DNA from: a virus
IMG/VR virus record: IMGVR_UViG_3300025225_000006
Coordinates: 1 to 23,675 of that record
DNA: 23,675 nt
Reading direction: 5' to 3' (one strand)
The notes below the pieces were generated by a model, which saw only the letters and a program-made list of their open reading frames with translations, made no database searches and was not told the origin of the DNA. Numbering within the stretch: the stretch's first letter is position 1; each line of letters starts with the position of its first letter. A program made the position numbers and the translations under genes. Positions 1 through 6,462 of the stretch are shown piece by piece.

Positions 1-105
1 ATCCAGCCCGAACAGCTGCACCAGCGTGTGGCCGTCGTCCTGGGATCGAAGAACGAGGTGGATCGCGTCACGCAATATCACCTCGACGCCAAGAAAACGG
101 CGTAA
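1..105 (+). CDS. fbp: Fructose-1,6-bisphosphatase class 1, C-terminal fragment
   Basis: Only the last 34 codons lie in the window, ending in TAA at 103-105. The translated tail contains [16 protein letters not shown] followed by [10 protein letters not shown]. This matches the conserved C-terminal pattern of class 1 FBPases (LHQRVPxxxGSxxEVxxxxxYH). The enzyme removes the 1-phosphate of fructose-1,6-bisphosphate in gluconeogenesis and the Calvin cycle and acts in the cytosol. The gene is chromosomal, not phage, and marks the host side of the insertion. The assignment rests on a short segment, so a paralogue cannot be excluded. Confidence 0.75.
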   Translation: MQPEQLHQRVAVVLGSKNEVDRVTQYHLDAKKTA

Positions 106-181
106 CGACGCCCCGTAAGACTGTTGTTCCAGCGGTTCTTGCAGAGCGACAAAAAGTTCTGTTAGAATCGCTGTTTCCGAC

Positions 182-257
182 GCCGCTGTAGCTCAGTCGG
201 TAGAGCAGCGCATTCGTAATGCGAAGGTCACCAGTTCGATTCCGGTCAGCGGCACCA
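182..257 (+). tRNA. tRNA-Thr (anticodon CGT)
   Basis: The 76 nt fold into a standard cloverleaf. The 7-bp acceptor stem is GCCGCTG paired with CAGCGGC, the D stem is GCTC/GAGC, and the anticodon loop TTCGTAA puts CGT at 215-217. The T loop is TTCGATT, and an encoded CCA closes the gene at 255-257. The anticodon reads ACG (threonine). Two stem mismatches are visible: one at the top of the anticodon stem and one A-C in the T stem. The gene is complete and directly abuts the prophage segment. This is typical of phages whose att core reproduces a tRNA 3' end. Confidence 0.95.
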
Positions 258-268
258 GGACATCATTC

Positions 269-303
269 AAAACCCAAGCCAGTGCTTGGGTTTTGTCTTT
301 TTT
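269..303 (+). terminator. Intrinsic terminator after tRNA-Thr
   Basis: An 11-bp perfect stem (269-279 with 284-294, AAAACCCAAGC/GCTTGGGTTTT) closes a 4-nt loop and is followed by GTCTTTTTT. It lies 11 nt after the tRNA CCA and would end transcription coming from fbp/tRNA-Thr. Confidence 0.85.
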
Positions 304-320
304 GGCGTAATTTTGGCGTA
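300..320 (+). repeat. Direct repeat TTTTGGCGTA x2, 11-bp period
   Basis: Two identical copies of TTTTGGCGTA (300-309 and 311-320) are spaced one helical turn apart, about 45 bp from the tRNA 3' end. Their position inside the putative prophage end, next to the likely att core, fits arm-type binding sites for a tyrosine integrase. That role is inference. Confidence 0.5.
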
Positions 321-411
321 CTGCGGTACACCACAGCGGACGTCGACCTCTAGCTCGATTGTCTCCATCAGGCGCGGCACGCCTCCCGCCCTCTCCTACC
401 CTCCCGGCGCC

Positions 412-710
412 CGTCGGAAAAAGGTAATCTCGGTAATCCCTCAAGCTGCTTCGCCCGCAATCCGTTGTGGGACAAGGCTTTACAGGTCATCGAGCAAAGG
501 TAATTTCTTGGTAACCTATAAGTAATCTCATTACCTTTGTAGAGAGTCATCTCTCGGCTTGCTCGCACCCATAAGAATCAAGGGCTTACGAGGAGATTAC
601 CTTTTCGATTACCCAGCATTACCTTCTAGGGGTAATCCGAAAAGTAGTGGTAAATCAAAGAGATACGTTGTTTTTTGGGGCGGGATTACGGAAATTACCT
701 TTTTCCGACG
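412..710. repeat. 299-bp element with 29-bp inverted ends and GGTAAT motif array
   Basis: Positions 412-440 and the reverse complement of 682-710 agree at 27 of 29 bases, both beginning CGTCGGAAAAAGGTAAT. Between the ends, GGTAAT or its complement recurs at about 423, 432, 499, 530, 596, 608, 618, 631 and 694. Near copies lie at 510, 522, 649 and 685. Many neighbouring copies are 9-12 bp apart. No convincing ORF fills the segment. The terminal inverted repeats suggest a non-autonomous transposable element (MITE-like). The helically phased motifs would also suit an array of protein-binding sites, such as integrase/excisionase sites or iterons. I see no clear target-site duplication. Confidence 0.65.
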
Positions 711-746
711 CCGGTCCCAAGCCACAAGAACAAGTTGGGGATAGGA

Positions 747-1067
747 ATGGAAGTCCTTGAATACGGACCGCACGCTTAGTATTTGCTCAGAGACGGTCAG
801 CAGCTCTACCTCGACTTCGACTGCAATCACAGTTTTGTTGGCTACAGCTTCACGATGCAGCTCAACAGCGATGAGGCGGCGAACTATCGGCGGCGAGGTC
901 GCGCTTACTTGGACGAACTGGCGCAGGCCATCCAATACTCAGCCCCCGGCGTCTCGGGCAGTGGGTCGATCTATAAGGACCGGTTTCTGACACCTGAGGC
1001 GGCTTCACGTGTCAACGACGTAATCAAGCTGTGGCTGCATGCCGAGGATTCGCAGGGTGGCCAATGA
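747..1067 (+). pseudogene. Small conserved hypothetical ORF, interrupted by an in-frame amber codon
   Basis: An ATG at 747, with GGGG six bases upstream, opens a frame reading MEVLEYGPHA. It then hits TAG at 777-779 and continues uninterrupted as YLLRDGQQLYLDFDCNHSF to TGA at 1065-1067. The join reads naturally across the stop. From memory, the whole resembles a family of roughly 100-aa cytosolic proteins starting VLEYGPHAW.LL with a conserved CNH. I therefore read the stop as a mutation (for example TGG to TAG). The alternative is a functional 94-aa product from the TTG codon at 783, which has no Shine-Dalgarno sequence. Function is unknown. Confidence 0.55.
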
Positions 1068-1143
1068 GCCATGACTTCGAGAGCGAGCGAACGGGCTCAA
1101 GCAGATGAGGCTTGCGCAAATTACCATCCTGACAGGATCATGA

Positions 1144-1890
1144 ATGTCTAACAGCAATCCGAGTGCGACCAAATTTGGTGAAGAAAAAGTCGTAGAGCTT
1201 ACTCAAGAGCAGAGTCGGTTTATCAGAGATTTCGCATTTGCCCACCTGAACAAAGTAAAGGACACCGACCAGCTAAAGCACTTTGCCGAGATGTGGTGGA
1301 ACTTGTGTCAATGGGAGAAGCAAAGATTAGACATTCTCGACTCAAAGGCTCAGATGCTGCTTGGCCTTTCCGGGATAGCGACCGCAATTCTGGGCACAGG
1401 AATCGCACAGCAGCCGAGCCTGTTGCGGGCTTGTGCCGCAGTCGCCTTTCTTCTCACGATGATTTCCGCGCTAGTTGCGCTCTTCGTGAAGAAGGTGGGA
1501 GGGTTCCTCGACTACGAGGTATTCGAGGCCCTCTCGGCAAATACTTCACCTGTAGGAGTGACCCCAAAGTTTAGGGACGGAGACAAAGTCAACTGCTACT
1601 ACCGCGAAATTGTTTTGCAGCGGTGGTTTGTGTATGACCAATACAAGAAAGCGTCCGAAAAAAAGTCTCCGTGGGTGAAGTGCGCCCAGTTCATGGCCGT
1701 TGGGGCGATCTCTTTGGCGGCAGCGGCACTGGTAGCAGCAACCAACTATTTTCAAGGTAGCGCCGCACAACAGACGACAAATGTAGCTGCCCCGCTTCCC
1801 GGCCCCACCGCCGCATCGGCACCCGCACCCGCCGCTTCGTCAACTGCTGCACCGATACCGGCTGCGGGAAAGCAAGCATCCAAACCTTGA
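1144..1890 (+). CDS. Three-helix membrane protein, possible Pycsar/SMODS-type TM effector
   Basis: The 248-aa protein has a soluble N-terminal helix region. This is followed by a DxKAQ motif (Asp66-Lys68-Ala69-Gln70) directly before two close transmembrane helices (about 71-88 and 94-115). A cytosolic loop comes next, then a third helix (about 178-200) and an Ala/Pro-rich tail (208-248). The motif DxKAxxLL leading into paired helices followed by a later helix resembles the DUF5706/PycTM and SLATT families of membrane-damaging defence effectors. That match is by architecture, not a firm homology. No cyclase or CD-NTase gene is next to it. AGGA at 1134-1137 precedes the ATG by 6 nt. Base composition is lower in G+C than the phage late genes. 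Confidence 0.6.
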   Translation: MSNSNPSATKFGEEKVVELTQEQSRFIRDFAFAHLNKVKDTDQLKHFAEMWWNLCQWEKQRLDILDSKAQMLLGLSGIATAILGTGIAQQPSLLRACAAVAFLLTMISALVALFVKKVGGFLDYEVFEALSANTSPVGVTPKFRDGDKVNCYYREIVLQRWFVYDQYKKASEKKSPWVKCAQFMAVGAISLAAAALVAATNYFQGSAAQQTTNVAAPLPGPTAASAPAPAASSTAAPIPAAGKQASKP

Positions 1891-1930
1891 AAGTTCATTT
1901 TCTGATCTGCACTAAAGCACCGGAGCGAAC

Positions 1931-2461
1931 ATGCCTGCCATGAAGAAGATTGCTGTTAAGAAAGTTCCTGCAAAGAAGGCCGCCGGGACGGTCGCTGTAA
2001 AGGCCTCTGCAAAGAAGGCCGTCGGAAAGGTGGCAGCGAAGGCACCTGCCAAGAAGGTCTCTGGAAAGGTCGCGGTGAAGGCGCCGGCAAAGAACGCCCC
2101 CGGAAAGGTTACGGTGAAGGCGCCGGCAAAGAAGGCCTCCGGAAAGGTTACGGTGAAGGCACCGGCAAAGAAGGTCCCCGGAAAGGTCGTGGTGAAGGCG
2201 CCGGCAAAGAAGGTCTCCGGAAAGGTCGTGGTGAAGGCGCCGGCAAAGCGGGCTGTTGTGAAGGTTGTTGTTGTAAAGACTCCCGCAAAGAAGTCCGTTG
2301 TCGAGGTCGTTGTAAAGGCCGCCGGTAAGGTCGCAGTGAAAGTGCCGGCAAAGAAAGCCGCCCTTAAGAAAGTTGCTGCAAATGGCTATCCCAGAAAAAG
2401 GATCATCGCGAAGAAAGCAGCGGCCAAGAGGCCTGGCGGCGGCGGCGCAGGAGACCGGTAA
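1931..2461 (+). CDS. Lysine-rich histone H1-like repeat protein
   Basis: The 176-aa protein is almost entirely Lys, Ala, Val and Pro. It carries seven tandem 13-residue units of the form GKVxVKAPAKKxx (residues 19-109). Degenerate PAKK segments and a basic tail ending in a Gly-rich stretch follow. This composition is that of bacterial histone-H1-like (Hc1/AlgP/BpH1-type) proteins, which bind DNA non-specifically and can compact the nucleoid. GGAG lies about 9 nt upstream of ATG 1931. A second in-frame ATG (codon 4) is possible. Finding such a gene among phage cargo is unusual. A role in DNA condensation is inferred from composition only. Confidence 0.75.
   Translation: MPAMKKIAVKKVPAKKAAGTVAVKASAKKAVGKVAAKAPAKKVSGKVAVKAPAKNAPGKVTVKAPAKKASGKVTVKAPAKKVPGKVVVKAPAKKVSGKVVVKAPAKRAVVKVVVVKTPAKKSVVEVVVKAAGKVAVKVPAKKAALKKVAANGYPRKRIIAKKAAAKRPGGGGAGDR
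1985..2257 (+). repeat. Seven tandem 39-bp repeats inside the H1-like gene
   Basis: Seven contiguous 39-bp units encode GTVAVKASAKKAV through GKVVVKAPAKRAV. Units 3-7 are most alike at DNA level (AAGGCGCCGGCAAAGAA core). Such an array is prone to change copy number by slippage in frame. Confidence 0.85.
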
Positions 2462-2724
2462 ACGTCAGGGGCGATAGGCCGGTCAATGGCCAATGACAGC
2501 CATACGCGGTCCGGTAGGCGGCGCTATTCACCTAGCTGACGAAGATGCGCGTCGTCCGCAGGTTGCCATCGCATCCGCCTTCTGCATGCGCGCTTGAATA
2601 CTGCAGGAGGCAAGCGCATAAATTTGCATAACCCGGCGGAGAGTCCTCCGTCCACCTCAACCCACGCCTCCGGCTGATTGGACAGCGTCTGCGCCTGCAT
2701 AAATACCACTCGATAAAGCGCGCA

Positions 2725-2743
2725 GGTGAGGCGGGGTCCCAAC
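2725..2743. other. Candidate cos site (cohesive-end sequence)
   Basis: GGTGAGGCGGGG at 2725-2736 matches the start of the P2 19-nt cohesive end (GGCGAGGCGGGG...) at 11 of 12 positions. It lies in an otherwise gene-free stretch (2462-2954) to the left of Q, the side on which P2 cos lies. The last seven bases do not match P2. If correct, the packaged genome would begin here with the SOS-controlled genes and Q. The H1-like gene would be near the other end. This rests on sequence memory of P2 cos and on context. No other function is evident in the 2462-2954 gap. Confidence 0.45.
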
Positions 2744-2929
2744 GGCGCGCGCCGCGTCGCGGCACCAGCCTCGCCGGCCTCCTCACCCGTCGCACCAGAA
2801 CCCCACCGACACGCGCACAGCGCGCGTAGCAACACAATCAACAACGGGATGACGCCTGGGCGCCTGTTCGCCAAGAAGCGCTCCAACGCCCCGCTAGGTG
2901 CCTCTCTGTCCACGTCTGCATTGTCTACG

Positions 2930-2974
2930 TTGACTCGTAGGACCGTGCCCCGGATACTGTATATCCATACAGTA
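2930..2974 (+). promoter_or_regulatory. SOS promoter with LexA box
   Basis: CTGTATATCCATACAG at 2957-2972 is a perfect CTGT-N8-ACAG LexA operator, with flanking TA/TA extending the dyad to 2955-2974. A possible promoter overlaps it: -35 TTGACT at 2930-2935, a 17-bp spacer, then -10 GATACT at 2953-2958. LexA would therefore block the -10/start region. The start codon of the next gene is 12 bp after the operator. The -10 assignment is approximate; the operator itself is clear. Confidence 0.85.
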
Positions 2975-2984
2975 TTCTGCAATC

Positions 2985-3509
2985 ATGGCAACGCCCCCTC
3001 CATCCCGCTTCATCCACCGCTATCGCTACATGGAAGCGGGGAAAAAGACCTGGAAATCCACTCGCCACCACATGAGCGCAGAGGATGCCGCCAAGTTTTT
3101 TGCCCCGGGACCGGGGCGATACCGCGTTGTAGAAAAATGGGAGCCCATCGAGCAATCGCGGATGGAGATTCCCGGCACGCCGCCAGAGATCGGACAGGGT
3201 GTTGGCGGTGGCCGGCGCAAAGAACCGCCTCGGCTCACGGTTGAAGAGATCAAAGAGATTTGGGAGCGCAACCGAACCCCAGACGTGCATCGGCTTGTCT
3301 GGGAGATTTGGTATCTACGGCAAGATATTCATTGGGCTCGCTATGTCGCTACAGTGCTTGAGGTGACTGGCATCGAGCGGCCATTCGAATACCGTCTCAC
3401 GACCCTGCTGCAGTCGCTACGGCAACACCCTTCGCCCAACGCGCCGCCATTGCGATGGTTTCCCGATGAAGAAGCCGCGTTAGAGCGAATTGCGAAGTCT
3501 CGCCGCTGA
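2985..3509 (+). CDS. SOS-controlled hypothetical protein
   Basis: The 174-aa protein is not recognised. It is charged and soluble, with no signal peptide or membrane helix. The N-terminal third is rich in aromatic and basic residues (RFIHRYRYMEAGKKTWKST). A helical region rich in Trp/Arg follows (about residues 85-150). ATG 2985 has no evident Shine-Dalgarno sequence and sits about 20 nt after the predicted transcription start, so a short leader is implied. It lies directly behind the LexA box and 32 bp before the SRAP gene, so both are probably one DNA-damage-induced transcript. A repair or damage-related role is inferred from this setting only. Confidence 0.75.
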   Translation: MATPPPSRFIHRYRYMEAGKKTWKSTRHHMSAEDAAKFFAPGPGRYRVVEKWEPIEQSRMEIPGTPPEIGQGVGGGRRKEPPRLTVEEIKEIWERNRTPDVHRLVWEIWYLRQDIHWARYVATVLEVTGIERPFEYRLTTLLQSLRQHPSPNAPPLRWFPDEEAALERIAKSRR

Positions 3510-3541
3510 TCTATGATGGCCTGAGTCTATGGGAGCCGCCC

Positions 3542-4477
3542 ATGTGCTACTCCGCCCAAATCGAAGCCGACTATCGACGATTCGTACACGAGTACGGCGC
3601 CATCATGTCGCTCGACGATTTCACGCGGATGGTGATGGAGTACTTCGCCAACCCGAAGATGCGTGTCCCGAGGGCCATGACCGCGCACTTCCTCGAATCG
3701 CCCGAGACCGACGAAGAAAAGAAGATCGCCGAAGTCATCCGCGCGCGCATGGCCGCAGACGAAATCGCGCTGCTGCAGGAGCTGGCCAAGCAGACCGAAC
3801 GGCTGGAGAAAGCCCAGCAGGCCCTCGCCTCCAAGGCCACCAAGAAAGCCGCCGAAGACATCCGCATCGCCACCAACAAGATCGCGGCGGCCAAGGGCAA
3901 ACTGGAAGAACTCAGGAGCACCGAGCTCAAGCCGCGCGACTCGCGCATCTACCCCGGCTGGTATGCGCCTGTGATGGTGATGGAGAACGGCCGGCGCGTC
4001 GTCAAGCCGATGCGCTACCAGTGCCGCCCCGCAGGCAAACCGGCCTTCTACGACGAGCAGTACCCCGGCACCTACAACGCCCGCCGAGACAACCTGCGCG
4101 GCTTTTGGAAAGGCCAATACGGCCACACACACGGCCTGATCCTCGTTGACGCGTTCTATGAAAACGTGACGGGGCCGGACGGCAAAAACCTCGTGCTCGA
4201 ATTCCGCCCCGACCCGCCGCAGACGTTGCTCGTCGCCTGCGTGTGGTCACACTGGCGCGCGACCAAGCCCGGCGAAAAGGATCTGCTGTCGTTCGCCATC
4301 ATCACCGACGATCCGCCGCCGGAGATTGCGGAGGCCGGGCACGACCGCTGCCCGATTCCGATCAAGCCGGAGAACATTGATGCGTGGCTGAACCCGGAGC
4401 CGCGCGACCTCGATGCCTTAGACGATATCTTGGACGACAAGATATGCCCTCACTATAATCATCGGCGCAGTGAGTAG
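3542..4477 (+). CDS. SRAP-domain protein (YedK/HMCES-like abasic-site crosslinker)
   Basis: The 311-aa protein starts MCYSAQ. Cys2 becomes the N-terminal residue that forms a thiazolidine link with abasic sites in single-stranded DNA. Other family landmarks are visible: YNARRDNL with Asn179 and Arg181, FYEN with Glu207, and the HDRCPI segment with His267. Residues about 55-125 form a long charged helical insertion, probably a coiled coil, absent from short YedK proteins. GGGAG about 7 nt upstream supports ATG 3542. It follows the unknown SOS gene by 32 bp. SRAP proteins shield abasic sites during replication and some are SOS-linked. Here it may protect phage DNA during induction (inference). 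Confidence 0.88.
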   Translation: MCYSAQIEADYRRFVHEYGAIMSLDDFTRMVMEYFANPKMRVPRAMTAHFLESPETDEEKKIAEVIRARMAADEIALLQELAKQTERLEKAQQALASKATKKAAEDIRIATNKIAAAKGKLEELRSTELKPRDSRIYPGWYAPVMVMENGRRVVKPMRYQCRPAGKPAFYDEQYPGTYNARRDNLRGFWKGQYGHTHGLILVDAFYENVTGPDGKNLVLEFRPDPPQTLLVACVWSHWRATKPGEKDLLSFAIITDDPPPEIAEAGHDRCPIPIKPENIDAWLNPEPRDLDALDDILDDKICPHYNHRRSE

Positions 4478-4525
4478 ATCATCGCTCCAGGCCACGAGAA
4501 AAACGAGAAAGGGGGTTATCCTAAA

Positions 4526-5425
4526 ATGACGAATAGCGAAAAAAAATGGACAATATTAGCCGCGGTTTTTACCGTTCTTAGCTTCATTGTTGGAGCAATC
4601 GCACTACTTCCCCTTACAAAGTCGAAATCGCTAACATACGAAATTAGATCGGAAACAAGCTTTACCCAAATAAGCGATTTCGGTCAGCTCGACATCGGCC
4701 TAAACGGACACAAGCTAACCTCTCCGAAATTGACGGTAATTCGAGTTTCGAATACCGGTAACGTACCCATCACTGCACCAGACTTTGACGGGCCGCTTAG
4801 GGTGGTGTTTAGTGACGGCATGCTGATCGAGGGGATCAAAATTGCGGAGACAACGCCGACAGGCATCCCAGTACAAGTTAATAAAGAAAACAGCGAAGCT
4901 CGGGTCGCACCACTCTTGCTGAACCCTGGCGATACATTCGATCTTTCCATATTGACATCAAATAATCGGCAGGGTCCGCCCGAATTTACCAAGCTTTTTT
5001 CTGAGCTTAGCTCGCCCCCGAAGGTAATCGCGCGCATCTCCGATTTATCAGAGATTGTCAGCAAATCTCCTCAATTAAAAGCATCCAACCCGCAACACCC
5101 TTATCTACTGGCGTTCTTAGTGCTTGTCATTTACGGATGCAGCGCCGTTTTTCTTGGCTCGACAATTAGAAAGAACAACATCAGCACACGGCAACTTATG
5201 CCGGAAGCACTTGTTCTATTTTTGGCAAATCTCGGAGTCATATATTCGATTGGCTCGCTTAAGCTCGAACTGAGTACGACAGGGCGATTCGCGCTCATCT
5301 TCACGTCTGTAACAGCTGGCGTCCTTGTGGCGTATAGAGCCCGAGCGATCGGTCGAACAACCGCTCCGGCCCTGGGCAATTCGGAGTCCGGCTCCAATTC
5401 ACCTGCAACTTCGCCGAGCCAGTAG
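4526..5425 (+). CDS. Membrane protein of unknown function, accessory cargo
   Basis: The 299-aa protein has one N-terminal transmembrane helix (about 8-30). An approximately 160-residue extracytoplasmic or cytosolic domain that looks rich in beta strands follows (about 35-190, with conserved-looking RVSNTGNVPI). Three C-terminal helices come next (about 192-212, 225-243, 254-271), then a Ser/Pro-rich tail. The family is not recognised. AAGGGGG at 4509-4515 is a strong ribosome site. The DNA is visibly richer in A+T than the flanking genes, a sign of separate acquisition. It converges on Q with only 8 bp between the stop codons. Location and composition suggest a moron, possibly for superinfection exclusion or defence (inference). 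Confidence 0.7.
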   Translation: MTNSEKKWTILAAVFTVLSFIVGAIALLPLTKSKSLTYEIRSETSFTQISDFGQLDIGLNGHKLTSPKLTVIRVSNTGNVPITAPDFDGPLRVVFSDGMLIEGIKIAETTPTGIPVQVNKENSEARVAPLLLNPGDTFDLSILTSNNRQGPPEFTKLFSELSSPPKVIARISDLSEIVSKSPQLKASNPQHPYLLAFLVLVIYGCSAVFLGSTIRKNNISTRQLMPEALVLFLANLGVIYSIGSLKLELSTTGRFALIFTSVTAGVLVAYRARAIGRTTAPALGNSESGSNSPATSPSQ

Positions 5426-5433
5426 AGCCGCAG

Positions 5434-6462
5434 TCACAACCCATACTCCTCAAACCTAACCACCTCCTCCCCCACCCACTCATTAATCGCCAACAGCCGA
5501 TCCTGCAGCGGCTTAACCTCATTCCGCGCGAACACCAACGCCGCCTTCTCCACATCCCCAAAGCCCCCGGTGTTCGACGGAATGATCCCCATGAGCTGCG
5601 GCGGCACCCGGTGCGACGCGAGCTGGTCATCGCGCGTAACGCTCTTGATGTTCCAGAACTCATCCTTCGCCGCCACCTCTGACACGGGCAGAAGCTGAAT
5701 CCCGTCCTTCTTGCCCTTCGGCGCATACATGAACACGTTGCGGAAATTCCCCGGCCCCTTCGACGACGCAATCGCGTCGCGCAGCGCCTTCACATCCTCC
5801 ATCTTTTGCGCCTCGTCGGTCATGTACAGGATGAAGCCGGCATGCGACCCGTTCTTGTAGTACTTCCGACGAAACAGCGTGGCTGACTCGTTCAACCAAG
5901 TCGCATTGAGCGATGACAGATACTCCGGCAGCCCATACACCTCCTGGTTGATGTCCGGCTCCTGCAGATGGAACACCGTGCCCCGCGCAAACTCGTGCGG
6001 CTCGCCGGCGCCCTGCACAAAGTAGTAGGTCGACAGATCGACGCCCCGCCGCATGTACTTCGCCATCGCCGGCGCCAAGCCCATGCTGGAGCCCGCCCAG
6101 CTCAACCGGTTTTCCAGATACGCATTGCCAAACACCTGCCAGTCGAGCACAAAGCGCTCGAATGCGGCGCGCGGGAACAACGGATGCGGAATGAACGTGC
6201 TTACCAGGATGTTGCGCTTCACATAGATCGCCGAGCTGTGATGCGCAGCGGCCCGGAACGACTTCGCCAGGCCATCCCACGGCAACGGCGGCTCAAACCA
6301 CTTCCCCATGCGCATGCACTCCAGATAGTCGAGCAGCTCGCGCCGGTCGAGCACCTCCATCGGGTCACCAAACGAGAAGACCTCCGGGCGCGCCGCCTGG
6401 TCGTTGGGGTGCGCAGCGGGCGTCGCTGTGCCAGCGGCGCGCCGATTCCTCTTGCGGCTCAT
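5434..6462 (-). CDS. Q: Phage portal protein (P2 gpQ family)
   Basis: The 342-aa protein (P2 gpQ is 344 aa) forms the dodecameric ring at the capsid vertex through which DNA enters and leaves. It contains the PBSX/P2 portal core: VFSFGDPMEVLDRREL, then FIPHPLFPRAAFERFVLDWQ, GLPEYLSSLNATWLNESATL and, near the end, HRVPPQLMGIIPSNTGGFGD. Its ATG overlaps the TGA of P by 4 bp, and GGAG lies about 8 nt upstream. It is transcribed leftward with P from the divergent late promoter near 8300. Confidence 0.96.
   Translation of the reverse strand: MSRKRNRRAAGTATPAAHPNDQAARPEVFSFGDPMEVLDRRELLDYLECMRMGKWFEPPLPWDGLAKSFRAAAHHSSAIYVKRNILVSTFIPHPLFPRAAFERFVLDWQVFGNAYLENRLSWAGSSMGLAPAMAKYMRRGVDLSTYYFVQGAGEPHEFARGTVFHLQEPDINQEVYGLPEYLSSLNATWLNESATLFRRKYYKNGSHAGFILYMTDEAQKMEDVKALRDAIASSKGPGNFRNVFMYAPKGKKDGIQLLPVSEVAAKDEFWNIKSVTRDDQLASHRVPPQLMGIIPSNTGGFGDVEKAALVFARNEVKPLQDRLLAINEWVGEEVVRFEEYGL

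Noticed and set aside
412-710. CRISPR array
   Set aside because: The GGTAAT copies are only 6-9 bp, occur in both orientations and have irregular spacing too short for spacers. There are no cas genes.
286-744. Short ORFs (79 and 61 aa) in the repeat region
   Set aside because: They run across the inverted-repeat element, have no ribosome sites and look like chance frames.
1144-1890. Complete Pycsar or CBASS system
   Set aside because: No cyclase or CD-NTase lies nearby. Only an effector-like membrane protein is present.
2524-2982. 152-aa reverse-strand ORF in the gap before the LexA box
   Set aside because: Its start overlaps the LexA operator, it has no recognisable family pattern and an unusual Arg/Cys-rich composition. 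The region is better explained as non-coding around a cos candidate.
3529-4149. 206-aa forward ORF overlapping SRAP
   Set aside because: It is a second frame of the SRAP gene, Arg/His-rich and without family motifs, while SRAP has clear catalytic residues.
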